A stretch of DNA of 64,000 bases from Rutidosis leptorrhynchoides (lineage: Eukaryota > Streptophyta > Magnoliopsida > Asterales > Asteraceae), in the NCBI RefSeq assembly GCF_046630445.1, contig NC_092341.1:129410001-129474000 (forward strand), written 5' to 3'. The notes under the pieces were generated by a model. It had not been told where the DNA came from, made no database searches, and saw only the letters and a list, made by a program, of their open reading frames with translations. The translations under genes and the position numbers were made by a program. Shown one piece after another: positions 11,394 to 23,700 of this stretch (position 1 is its first letter; every line of letters begins with the position of its first letter).

Positions 11394-12980
11394 TATTCGT
11401 ATTATATAACTATTAATAGTTTAATAATTATATATGTATTATTATTCAAGCTAATATTACTAACTTATGACATAGATTAATTAATACTTATAATATACTA
11501 ATTACTAACACATACAATATATAACATAATTGGTTATACTATTTGTTATTTAATTTACAAGATACTTAATAATATAGTACCTTATTAACCCAATATTATC
11601 GATAAATACCTAAATAATTAATTAAATTCCTAATAATCATATACATAATTTTTATAGTCTTAGTTAAATATAAAAATCAGTAGAAAAATTTAAGAAAGTA
11701 TTTTTATTACAATTTTGTATTTATATTTGTTTTTATTCTTAATTTAAACACAAAACAAGTTTAATTCTACATAAAATACCATATAAACATAAATAATTAT
11801 TTTTAAAATTTTTATAAGTTTCTAACAGTTACATAACCTGTAGAAAAATATTTATAAAAATATTGCTTTATTTTTACAATTATTTCCTTATTTACCTCCT
11901 ATTTACATGATAATAGTGTTTAATTATGTAATAATTATTAATTCGACCAATAAATTAATTTTTATAATTTTCTCAGATCTATAAAAAGTTTATAAACCCA
12001 TAAAAATTATTTATTCTTTTTTATTTACTTTATATATTTTTATTATGAATTTCACCTTGTTTCTATAATTAAATAACACATAATTCGAGTTTTATTTTTT
12101 ATAAATTATTTTCTGACCTAAATAATTAAATTAAATATCATACTTTACCTGAAAAATATTTGTATAGCTTAAATAGACTTTTTCTATTTTTTTTATAAAT
12201 ATATATGTATACCGTATATATATATATATATAAATAAAGTGTTTTAATTATTAAAAATATAAAAATGTACTAAATATTAGAAAAATTATTTTTCCTATAT
12301 CTCATATTACTTATTAATAATTAACATTCATAACTTATAATTTTTTAAACTCAATACATAATTAATATATATATGTATTCGACCGATTGAAAACACAAAC
12401 AAATTAATAAAAATTGTTAAATCAACTCATAAATCTGAAAAATTAATTTTTATTAAACTTATTAATCATGTAGCTAATTACCATGAATTTATAAAAAATT
12501 TATAAAGTGCAAAAGTATTTTTTTTTTTTTGTTGGGGTTTTCGGCCGAAAAAAACAAAAAAAAAAAGAAAAAGAGAAAGAAAGAAAAAGAAGAAAAGAAA
12601 CTCACAATTTTTTTTAGGGTTTGAGAGCTCCCAAGAATTTGATGAAAAATAATGAGGGGTTAAGGCCCTATTTATAGATTTTTAATTACATGGGCTCCAA
12701 AACAAATAAACATTCCTTTTTAAAACAAAAATTAATTTAATTTTTTTTTTTATTCGGCCGACTTAGGCTTTTTTTTTATTTTTTTTATTAAATGGAACAA
12801 TCTAGAATTGTTTTGTATTTTATTCTCTTTTATATAATTAACATATACTTATTTTACAAATTTACATTTGTAACCCATTACTTAATCATTTTATATATTT
12901 ACTCATATTTATACTTTATTTACATTTTATTTATATTAATATAGATTATATACATTTTAATACGTAATATATACATTTAA

Positions 12981-13015
<35 letters not shown>

Positions 13016-13018
<3 letters not shown>

Positions 13019-13060
13019 GGGTTAGGGTTTACATTAAAAGTTTAGGGTTAGGGTTTAGTT
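13016..13060 (-). promoter_or_regulatory. Two telo-box-like clusters in the U3 of element C
   Basis: Plus-strand TTAGGGTTAGGGTTTA occurs twice, separated by about 11 bases, which on the minus strand gives the telo-box AAACCCTAA. They sit about 130-170 bp inside the LTR start. Telo-boxes are known cis elements in plant promoters; a role here is inference. Confidence 0.5.
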
Positions 13061-13189
13061 CATTAATTACGAGTATTAATTACTTCATTTAATATGTCCG
13101 GATAACAACCCTAATATAAATTACGAATCAACAATGAAACCCTAGGGGTATTATAGTCATTACAGAGTGGAAAAATGAGGGTTGTTATA

Positions 13190-13202
13190 GTACCTCCCCG
13201 TT
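13190..13202 (-). other. Polypurine tract of element C
   Basis: Minus strand AACGGGGAGGTAC, directly abutting the 3' LTR. E2 has the equivalent AACGGGTAGGTAC at 61362-61374. Confidence 0.75.
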
Positions 13203-13225
13203 AATTTAAACTTCGTCCCGAAGTT

Positions 13226-13592
13226 TCAGGAAGACTTCTCTGATGTATCAGCAATTGGAAAAAGATGAGGATATTTCCGCTTCATCTGGTCTTCACGTTC
13301 CCAGGTATACTCGGGGCCTCTTCTTGAATTCCAACGGATCTTAACAATAGGAATAGAGCTTTGTTTCAAGCCTTTAACCTCACGATCCATAACCTCTATC
13401 GGTTCTTCAACAAAATGCATTTTATCATCAATGCGGATATCATCCAATGGAATAATGAGTGTGTCATCTGCAAGACACTTTTTAAGATTCGAGACATGAA
13501 ATACATCATGCACATTACTAAGCTCAGTGGGTAATTCTAATCGATACGCCACAGGACCAACTCTTTTAATAATCTTGAAAGGTCCAACATAA
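13226..13592 (-). pseudogene. Element C pol C-terminal tail (GPY/F region and chromodomain-type tail)
   Basis: Open minus-strand frame from [20 protein letters not shown] to the stop at 13226. It has the GPF motif of the integrase C-terminus, then FHVSNLKKC, then RWNSRRGPEYTWERED and KYPHLFP. The order and wording match E2 (61397-61657), where the frame is continuous with integrase. In intact chromoviruses this tail is fused to integrase and may steer insertion to heterochromatin. The apparent N-terminus MNGSFH is not real: it is translated from the end of the solo LTR D that interrupts the gene at 13593. The remainder of the integrase resumes at 17652. Confidence 0.85.
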
Positions 13593-15496
13593 TGAAAGGA
13601 CCCGTTCATATCGATTATAAACGATTCATAATAGTTGATTACATCGCGAGGTATTTGACCTCTATATGATACATTTTACAAACATTGCATTCGTTTTTAA
13701 AAGACAAACTTTCTTTATATCTAAAGTTGACGGCATGCATACCATTTCATTATACATCCAACTATAATTGACTTAATAATAATCTTGATGAACTCAATGA
13801 CTCGAATGCAACGTCTTTCGAAATATGCCATGAATGACTCCAAGTAATATCCTTAAAATGAGCTAATGCACAGCGGAAGATTTCTTTAATACCTGAGAAT
13901 AAACATGCTTTAAAGTGTCAACCAAAAGGTTGGTGAGTTCATTAGTTTATCATAATCCATTAATTCCATAATTTTAATAGACCACAAGATTTTCATTTTT
14001 CGTTTCAATATACATCTCATATCAGGCATTTCGCACAAACTGCATAGAGATAAAAATCATTCATATGGTGAACACCTGGTAATCGACATTAACAAAATGC
14101 GTCTAGAATATCCCCATCATTCCGGGACTCTCATCGGACATGATAAAATCGAAGTACTAAAGCATCCGTAACCCGGATGAGGTTTGTTAGGCCCAATAGA
14201 TCTATCTTTAGGATTCGCGTCAATTAGGGGTACTGTTCCCTAATTCTTAGGCTACCAAGCTAAAAGGGTGATATTCGATTTCGATAATCCAACCATAGAA
14301 TGTAGTTTTGAGTACTTGTGTCTATTTCATCAAACATTTATAAAAACAGCGCATGTATTCTCAGTCCCAAAAATATATATTGCAAAAGCATTTAAAAAGG
14401 GAGCAAATGAAACTCGCAATACTGTATTTCATAGTAAAAATACATATGACGGCATTGACAAATGCAAGGTTGGCCTCGGATTCATGAACCTATATTAATT
14501 ATATATATTATATGTTGGTCAATATCTGTCTAACAATTTAGGTCAAGTCATAGTGTATCACAATCCTAATGCTCGAGATTATCATGCAAAATTAACAAAA
14601 GTCAATTTGACCCAAAATGATTTACAAAATCTATACATGTTTATTATATAACTTAAATATAGTCGTTTTATATATTTAAATATATTTATCAGATTTTATT
14701 AAAGTAAATAATACAAGTCATTTATTAATAAATAAAAATGTATATTAAAATTTTATTTATGATAAAAAAATATACTTTTATATATCTTAATTAATAAAAA
14801 TTTATATATTTTACTCAATATCATAAAAATATAGTAGTATGTATTATTAATGTAATTATTTTACGCGTGGTAAAAATATCTTTGTATCACATTTTTATTT
14901 GATAAAATAATATCGATAATAATAATAACGAGTAAAAGTTGTATTATTTTGTAATAATAATTATTATTATTATTCTAATATTTATATTTACTAATGTTTA
15001 TAATAAAATGATAATTCTAATCATGATAATCTTAATAATAACTATACTTTTTAATATTAACTGTAATAGTAATAATATTTTTTTATATAAATAATAATTC
15101 TATTCAAAATAATAATTTTTAATAATAATACAAGAATGATAATAATAATAATGTTATTTTATAACAACAATGATATTTCTATTAAAAATGATAAATTCAA
15201 TAAAAATGATTGTTTTAATGTTAATGATACTTTTAATAATAATAATAATGATAAAAAATAATAAAAATGATATTTTTTATCTAAATCAATATCTTACAAT
15301 ATTTTAATTTCATCATGATACTTATACTCATTATTTCCTAATCGACTTGTTTAATAGCTTTTAGTCCTCTTTTATAACGCATTCATAATAACGATAATAG
15401 TAGTAATCCTAATCATTAGATAATACTAATATTAGTTTAAATGATAATGATATTAATAATAATAAATATTATAATAATATTATTAGTAATTATAAT

Positions 15497-15564
<68 letters not shown>
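15497..15564. repeat. (TAA)n microsatellite in D
   Basis: About 22 uninterrupted TAA units inside a wider TAA/AAT-rich zone (15000-15740). Confidence 0.95.
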
Positions 15565-15567
<3 letters not shown>

Positions 15568-16246
15568 TGGTAATATTAATAATAACTTTAATAACTATAG
15601 TAATAATAATAACAATTTTTAATGATAATACTTATATTAATAATGATAATGATAATAATAATAATAATTATTAGATAATAAAAATAACGATGATCATAAC
15701 GACGATAGTAATAATAATAATCATAATCATTTTAATAATAATAATACTAAAATTTATGATAATTCAGTTGACTATATCTTCTAATCCGTTCATCGAAACC
15801 ATACGCTTTCTAAATGAAAAGTTATTAATTTTTCGCCAGCTTTCCAACGACATGCATATCATATAACTTATGTTAGTAGCATATATATTAAATTCATGAT
15901 TTATCATAAACTATTTAACGACGAAACTAAGCATACAAGCATGCATAATCTTATATACTCGAGCACTAGTCAGGGATACACTATTAATATGTAAAAGATA
16001 AGATACGAATGCTCACGTATCAATATTGTGATTCAATATTGTAGGAAAGTACGTAGACGCAACGAAAATGATAAACGTTAGGTTGACCTCACGAGCAATA
16101 CCCTCAAACTATACTCATAACCTCCATAGCTATAACCCATAATTTCCTTAGCTCTATCCCGTTTGAAAACTTATTTTGAAATCGCCTGAACATAACTCCA
16201 TCGCAGTATTTTATGTATACTAATAATATCTTGAAATAATACTGAG

Positions 16247-16250
<4 letters not shown>

Positions 16251-16341
<91 letters not shown>
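16251..16341. repeat. (AT)n microsatellite in D
   Basis: About 45 TA units. Confidence 0.97.
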
Positions 16342-16343
<2 letters not shown>

Positions 16344-16426
16344 CGATTGAGAGAGTTTAGAGAAATATATTTTCAAGTTTCTATGAAATAATGAAACTTA
16401 TTGAATTCTATTTATAATAGATTTTT

Positions 16427-16542
16427 GAATTATTAAAGTGAATTATTAAAGTATGAATTATTAAAGTGAATTATTAAAGTATGAATTATTAAAGTGAATT
16501 ATTAAAGTATGAATTATTAAAGAGAATTATTAAAGTTAAAGT
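16427..16542. repeat. Tandem repeat with a 28 bp unit in D
   Basis: The 13-15 bp word GAATTATTAAAGT(AT) recurs about eight times; alternate spacing gives a 28 bp higher-order unit repeated about 3.5 times. Confidence 0.9.
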
Positions 16543-17651
16543 AAAGTAAAAATAAAGTAAAGGTAAAGTTTAATTATAGTAAAAGTATAAAACTATGTAC
16601 GTATAATACGCGTATAAATATATATAATATTAATTTAAATCGTTATATATATTTAATAAAATAAAATATAAATATCATTATCTTTATCATACCGGTTAAG
16701 TAATGAGTTGTTAAAAGTGGTTCTAGATATTTATAAAAGTTATATACGTTTTAATTATAATGTTCTTTTTAAACTGAAAACGTTTTTGTACGTTTGAAAC
16801 TAAATCAAATAAATATGATAATTTTGTTTTCCAAAACTAAATATATTTAAGAATCATTTTGTTAAAAGGTTAAAATAATGGAAATAGTTATATCATAAAA
16901 CGTTTTAGAAAAGTAGAATCATATATATTCATAATAGGTTTCAAGTTTTTAAAATACAGTCTGTTGGTGAAGCATGGGATAAAGGCCAAAGGTTAAATAA
17001 ACGTATGAAATCATCTTAATGAAAAATGTCGAGTTACTTAACTTGTCGATATCCAACATCTAAGTTATTTACACTCCACGTTCTTACTTTCACATTAAAT
17101 AAAATGAAAGTTAACATAGTTATCTTATCAAGATCACGAGGAAAATATTATAAAACATGAATTAGAAATTAAACAGGAATTTCCACTAACCCCTGTCTAG
17201 TTCCCGTTAATTGACACATTTATTCTTACTTATAAATCAGTTTACCATTTTCCGAATGTTGTCAAAAAGAATATATTTCTTAAATCACAGTGGACCTCAT
17301 AACATAGACCCGTAATCATATCACAATGTATCTGATAATTCAATCATTTAATATTACCTTTTAATTTCGTTGATAAATATATTAAACATATATTGAAACA
17401 AATACGTTTATGTAAAGTATTATACATCTAATACTTTGTTAACGTTTTCAATTAATATAACTATATCATATATACATATCTATATACACATAAATGTTCG
17501 TGAATCATCGAGCACAGTCAAAGGGTAATTGATTACATGAACACAATTTAAAACCCTTGTGATTCAACTTAACAAACTTTGCTTATCGTGTCAGAATAAT
17601 ATAAAGATAAAGTTTAAATTTGGTCGGAAATTTCCGGGTTGTCACACAGAA

Positions 17652-18340
17652 CGTGGACTTAATTTGCTTCGCTTACCAAAATGAACGACGCCCTTCCAAG
17701 GGGATACTTTCAACATGACTTTATCACCAACTTGGAATTCTAAATCTTTCCGACGTTTATCAGCTTAGCTCTTTTGTCGGCTACGGGCTGTCTCTATCCA
17801 TTTCTTTATCTGAATGATCTTCTCGGTAGTTTAATAAATGATTTCAGGACTAATTAACTGTCTGTCCTCTAATTCATCCCAACACAATGGGGATCTACAT
17901 TTTCGTCCGTATAAGGCTTCAAAAGGTGCAGCCTTAATACTTGAGTGATAGCTGTTGTTATATGAAAATTCAGCTAAATGAAAGTGTCTATCCCAACCTT
18001 TGCCGAAATCGATAGCACAAGCACGTAGCATATCTTTCATCGTCTGAATAGTTCGCTCACTTTGACCATCAGTTTGCGGATGATAAGCTGTACTCATGTC
18101 GAGCTGAGTTCCAAGAGCAAGTTGTAAAGTTTTCTAGAATCTAGAAACAAATCGACTGTCGCGATCAGAAATGATTGAGATAGGAACTCCATGACGTGAG
18201 ACAATCTCTTTAATATAGAGTTGTGATAATTTCTCCATCTTTTCAGTTTCCTTGATCGGTAAGAAATGTGCAGATTTTGTGAGACGATCAACTACGACCC
18301 AAATAGTATCGTTACCATTTGAATTCTTGGGCAACTTAGT
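17652..18340 (-). pseudogene. Element C integrase core and C-terminus, interrupted
   Basis: Middle segment of the C integrase, between insertions D and F. The frame enters from the F side with [20 protein letters not shown], has the second catalytic Asp in ISDRDSRF, then the catalytic Glu in TDGQSERT. It continues through the SYNNSYHSS and [10 protein letters not shown] words to VGDKVMLKVSPWKG. Stops interrupt it at 18134 (F-TAG-K where E2 has FW), near 17831 (IIY then TAA) and near 17765. The core ends at the D insertion. The first Asp is in the piece beyond F (MDF near 26860). The catalytic residues survive, but stops and two insertions make it non-functional. Confidence 0.88.
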
Positions 18341-18407
18341 TGTAACAACCCGACATCGTTTTACCAAAAACACGCCTTAAAAAAAAATTTTGTCAGACAG
18401 CGTATCT

Positions 18408-18482
18408 GGACGGCGTCCCATAATCTGGACGGCGTCCAGAGATGAAGACCAGGACGGCGTCCCATAATTCTGGACGGCGTTC
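18408..18482. repeat. Palindrome cluster 1 in the F 3' LTR
   Basis: Four GGACGGCGTCC-type words at 18408, 18427, 18452 and 18472 (the last with one change). The second extends to the 17 bp perfect odd palindrome TCTGGACGGCGTCCAGA (18424-18440). Equivalent cluster in the other LTR: 24512-24586. Confidence 0.9.
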
Positions 18483-19154
18483 AAATGAACTAAAGTGGAC
18501 TGATCAGTTTTTATTTACACGCGAGTGGAAAACCCGCTTCCCGACACTTTTAAACGTAACCAATTTCACAATATGTCATATTAAGTAAAACTAAGATATT
18601 TCCACCATAAAAACAAGTTTTACAACACCGGGCCCACGCTGACCCGTTTTACAAATAATGTAGCGATTTCGACCCATTTATCTCTTTAGACGGATTAGGA
18701 CTCTATAACCCAACCCAATACCAAGAGCATAATCCCGGAGACTACCAAATCCCCAATCCGCGTCCATATAACCAAAAGCTACCCCTTCGAGCCCAAGCGC
18801 TCCTATGCCTCTAGTCTAACAACTAGCTAGCTTCATAACAAAATACCTGTAAAAAGGTAAACAACGAGCGGGGTAAGCATAAAGCTTAGTGAATGCAATA
18901 ATTATACACATACATATATAATATACCTACTTGCAATCACTTACACAAATACCGCAAACATGCTAGCAAACACAATTAGCTTATCGTCACAAATACAAGC
19001 TATAACCTCCAATAATCATGCTAGCATAACACAAGCATATATAACATGAACAAAGTAATATGCTTACATTACTACACAATAACCATGGTTAACCAATAGT
19101 ACAAGGGAACGGCGCTCGCGAAAACGCCATCGGTGTTCACAACATCCGTTAGGG

Positions 19155-19395
19155 CACTTAACACCTCGCACCACTAACCCCTAGGGTGGCACCTTAACAC
19201 CTCGGCACTTCACCCCGAGTGGCATCTTAACAGCTCGATGCTTCACTCATTATTTTACGGAGTGGTGTCTTAACACCTCGACACTACACTCCAAGGTGGC
19301 ATCTTAACACCTCGATGCTACACCCGAGTGGCATCTTAACACCTCGATGCTACACTCTTCACGTGAAACGTGGTGTCTTAACACCTCGACACTAC
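19155..19395. repeat. Minisatellite in the F 3' LTR (TTAACACCTCG units)
   Basis: Seven units of CTTAACACCTCG at 32-44 bp spacing, alternating between gtggcat..gatgctacac and gtggtgt..gacactacac forms. Equivalent array in the other LTR at about 25259-25500. Confidence 0.9.
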
Positions 19396-20470
19396 ACATT
19401 TCACGTTACAACAAATAGATGCATTATATACCTACGAATATAATTATTCCACTCACCTCGAATTGCCCGCACAAGTCATAAACGTAAATCGCCTCCAAAA
19501 GCAACCGAGCAAACCTTTTACCTATAATACGCATATAGATATACAAACAATCAACATACATTCTCTACGAGAGAATTCGACTTCAACACCCTTAACCAAG
19601 GGTTTACACCTATCACCACAAACCGCCCATTTAGACACATAAAGTGGACTTCACCAATTACCACTACAGGTGGTAATTCCGACCCATCCAACAAGTACAA
19701 TTTAACCAAAATTGCTTATCATCCAATTAATCCAAAATTAAAGTCATTACCAAATTTGACCCATCTAAGTCAAGCCATTTTGACATAAGTCCCAAAAACA
19801 TCTTTAATCACTAACGGCTTGTGTCTAACTTTCCAAAATACCATTTAACACTTGAATCAAACATTTATATACTTGGTTCATCAAATCTTGACCCATAACT
19901 TAGTTTGACACCGAATCAAGCTCACTTGACCCAAAATACCCATTCGACCCATTTTGACCTAGATTAGGGTTTACACCCAAAAATCAAGTCAATACAAGTG
20001 TTCTAAGGTTTAACTAACACATGCAAGGTCCAAACTAACAATTCCATCAATTGAAACCCTAAGTCACCAATTCGGGTTTACATACATGAATCTTCCCCAA
20101 AAACCTCCAAACTTCACAATAAAAGGGTTATAACTCTAACTAGCACAAACTTTAACTCAAACAATAATCTTAACAAATAAATTCGGATTTAGAGCTTACC
20201 AACACTACCACCACGTAGCCGTGAACGAGGTGAACAACTTTAACTCTTGAGACCCGACCCGAATCACACTTCTTCTTCTCCAAATCCCCAACTCTCTCTC
20301 GCTAGAACCTATCTCTCTCACTAGGGTTTGATGAGAGTGTTTGAGAAGGTAAAATGGGGATAAGAATGAGAGTGGATCAGTTTTAATGGCTCAAAACCGA
20401 CCCCCAAGTGAAAAGACTCAAATACCCTCTTTTAAAACCTTTAAAATACAGCTGCTGGCCTGTCAGGCAC

Positions 20471-20548
20471 TTTGGACGGCGTCCAAAATGGCCAGACGGC
20501 GTCCCACCCTTCATTCTTGGACGGCGTCCCAAAGTCTGGACGGAGTCC
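20471..20548. repeat. Palindrome cluster 2 in the F 3' LTR
   Basis: Four words: TTTGGACGGCGTCCAAA (20471-20487, perfect 17 bp odd palindrome), AGACGGCGTCC, GGACGGCGTCC (20519-20529) and GGACGGAGTCC (20538-20548). The equivalent in the other LTR starts at 26548. Confidence 0.9.
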
Positions 20549-20569
20549 CAATGAACTGAGCCTGAAACT

Positions 20570-20681
20570 GAACTTGTTTTGTTCGTAACTTTCAAACCGT
20601 AGCTCCGTTTTTGATGAACCAAATATCGTTGGAAACGTAATGAGATTTACTATCCAATGGTAAGGTTTTAGAACATCAACT
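20570..20681 (-). repeat. Block of about 110 bp shared by the F and G LTRs
   Basis: Minus strand contains AAAACCTTACCATT and TTACGTTTCCAACGATATTT, then AAAACGGAG and a TACGG word. The same block lies on the plus strand in the G LTRs (about 32411-32522 and 37089-37200), and again at about 26648-26758 in the other F LTR. Confidence 0.8.
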
Positions 20682-20772
20682 CTAATTTTATTTGGGATCC
20701 AAATATACGCTTACATGCCTCGTATTTCGAATGACGCTCGAAATAATGTGTAACTGAAAAACGGGTGTTACA

Positions 20773-20786
20773 ACTCTCCCCCACTT
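20773..20786 (-). other. Polypurine tract of element F
   Basis: Minus strand AAGTGGGGGAGAGT abutting the 3' LTR. Confidence 0.88.
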
Positions 20787-23700
20787 AAATTGGATCACGT
20801 CCTCGTCATCCGCACAAACACTAGAAGTTAAGCACTTTTCTCACGAACATTTCCGCTTCCAACGCGGAGTCACACAAGTAGTAAACTCATCTGAATCCTC
20901 GCTTCGTGCACTAACGCATCATAATACAACAACCGTACTTCACAATCGTCCTAAAAGAAGGACAATTCATCGGCAACCATCGTCGTCACACCTCACGATT
21001 CCTACAAAACACAACAAAGCCGGTCATCCATAACATCATCCGTGAATTCTAAGATCCCACCACACGCTAATGATCACTAGCGTGCACTACCACAATAAAC
21101 GATATCTCATACACTCAACGTCCAGAATTTCCATTTAGGAAATACGAAAAAATACCACATTTTCCTCCATGTTCTCACGGCTGCAACACGCAACAAGCGT
21201 CATCCATAACTATATCGCCCTATGCGATCTTCTAAATTCACTACGCCGCGAACCAAGTCTTACATTAATCCAAATCGAGAAGGATTCATGCTTCCTTAAA
21301 ATTTCGTACTCATTCGGTTCATAACCGTACTACTCGACCGATCATTCCTGAATATTCTTTAGGCCAAGAACCAAACTCCCTCCGGCTCTACACCGGATCA
21401 TTCCTTCAACGAAAAAATTTTAATAACCCCGCAATAACACTTAAGAAGCACCATTTTCCCGCCGATCGATCCACACACGACTATACGTCACTGGATTAAT
21501 CCAGGACGATAATAATACACCACGAATTAGACGAAACATCAACACATCGTCATAGGGTTTCTCCTCTGAACCATACAATACGGCTTCCTAGTACTAGAAT
21601 AGAAGCTATTCGTATACCAAAATCCCGTCAACGGCGAATCATCATCACAAAATTTCCGCAATTCGCCACACGACTCACAAAAATATTCACCACGCTGGGT
21701 GAACTTTCCTACCTAGACCGTCCGTTAAGGATGGTCTCAACATTTCAATGCAACTAACAGTCGCATCACTAAGGAGCACACTCTCGCAAACAAACAACAT
21801 CTGCGTGTCTCGATGTGAGACAGTCAAAATCGACACTCTCCGCCTCACATTCGTCCATAAAGTGGAATAATCCACTGACAATCTTCACGATTGCGTTTTC
21901 CGACAGGGAAAATACGATATTCGCCACGATATCGAACTCGTTCTCATTCAATTATACTGTCCGGGTTTCATGACAACCCAGATTTTTCACTACGGGAGCA
22001 CTCGCAACGACACTTCATTCTCTCACTCCGGGATCTCAAACTTCACATTTGGTCTCATACCGCACATTGGTACTATACGACTACCTTACATAGGAAGCCT
22101 TACACTTCCTTCGATCCCATCATCACAATCTTCACGCATAACATTCCAGAGTTGTAACTCGCAATCGTAAAGCACGATCTCGAGTCGACATTAGCAACCC
22201 ATCACTCTTCCTCGTTAGGAACTCCGAATACCTATTGAGGCTTAGCACGGTACGCTCCGACATTTCACTATACATAACACCACTGGAGTTTTCCTTGGGC
22301 GACAGTAAAAACTCCCCCACTTAGGATTTATCTCCCTATTCTCACCGCCAAGATGATAACATCCCGCGGAATTGAAATTCCACGTCACACCTGACCATTG
22401 TCACCGTTGGTCGTAAACATCAATTCACCACAAATTCACTTTAAGCTCTCAGAGCCGACAGGCACAATCACTTGAGACGTCGTACACGCGATGACATCGC
22501 ACATTCATACCACAATTCACAACTAACTACCTTAATTGTTTGAAAAGCAAACTCCACCAAAGGCCTACATATGCCTCTAAGCCTAGGCATATGTCACTCC
22601 GCTTACTCAGTCGTGCATCTCAGTCGAGATCACCCGCCCTTCCACACAATGAACTTTTTCAACAATTGCTCACTCTCATGGAGAAGAGTGACCAATTTAG
22701 ACACCATAATTGCGTCCACCACAATGTCAACACTTCATCATATCCTTCGGACTAACCGACCATTAAGTCCGTCATCGGCTCACCGGTCATCTCTACCCAT
22801 CTATCACTTAAGAGCAACAAGATTCGCTCACCCGTCACTTCATAAGAAGTATTCGTCGCAATGCTCTTAAACTTCGACTTTCGCAACCGTCGAATTACCA
22901 TCACCCGTCGATCACTATTATAATCTCCGATGCTTCCAAGGGTATCTCACGGGCACCCTAAGCACAAAGTGATCACACCACTACCGGAGTTGAACATTAC
23001 CCTAGCAGGTATAAAAAGGCACCTGACGCAGTGTCATGCAGACTCCCACCACAATCAAATGAATTTTAGAAAATCGATCTTTAGGTTCCATACACCCGAT
23101 GTCACCCATCTCTCTATAATAATGACCCGAAGTCATACCTACCCGATAACCTTACGGTTTATTGTCTTATCGAAAGTTCCTAGCGATCACACGCTACCCG
23201 CAGTTTCCACAAGGCCAAACGATATAGCCTAATGAGGCCCTTCATCTAACACAAGGAGATGCTCGGGGATACCAAGTCTTACACCCTTATACATCTCGAT
23301 AAAACCACTACTACAAGGGATATTCCATTAGGAATGTTGCCCTATAATCTACAACACACTAACGCAATCAACATTACACGGGTCCCACTCCCATGAGTTT
23401 AACGACCCGAAGACTCCTCGATTGGCCAATTCCAAGGCGACTCACAACAAGAATCCTAACACGATTCTCTAACCACACACTCTACCGAGTGTAACTCAAA
23501 ACTACAATCATTAGACTTGTCGCATTCCATTACAGAATTCAAGTCCTCGTCGCACACACGCAAACGTAAATCGATCTTCTTAGTTACGATGGGTAACTAA
23601 AACCAATAACAATCTCAATAATGCACCCACTACTTAGGGTGGCTAAGCACGCACCAAACTTGTGAGTTGGCTCACTCACTTAACTAACCGAATCCATCGT

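Larger units (their letters stand above)
13593..17646 (-). mobile_element. Element D: solo LTR in element C pol (4,054 bp)
   Basis: One LTR and no internal region. It runs from TGAAAGGACCCG on the left to GGGTTGTCACA on the right, flanked by CATAA (13588-13592) and CAGAA (17647-17651), a 5 bp TSD with one mismatch. Element C integrase coding resumes on both sides. Its ends resemble those of H and E, so it is from the same broad Tekay-type family. Contents: AT-rich DNA with (TAA)n, (AT)n and a 28 bp tandem repeat; no gene. Confidence 0.82.
18341..20772 (-). repeat. Element F 3' LTR (2,432 bp)
   Basis: TGTAACAACCCG at the left, GGGTGTTACA at the right. It adjoins the PPT, hence the 3' LTR of a minus-strand element. 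Confidence 0.95.

Noticed and set aside
13593-13609. N-terminus MNGSFH of the C pol tail
   Set aside because: These codons come from the end of the inserted LTR D; the true frame continues from the integrase at 17652.
19155-19395. CRISPR-like pattern of regularly spaced repeats
   Set aside because: Repeats are degenerate, the sequences between them are repeats themselves, the array lies in both LTRs of a plant retrotransposon, and no cas gene exists.
21687-23232. Several frames of 60-100 residues in the F interior
   Set aside because: Found on both strands, overlapping, no motif, no homology to each other or to the pol of C or E2.
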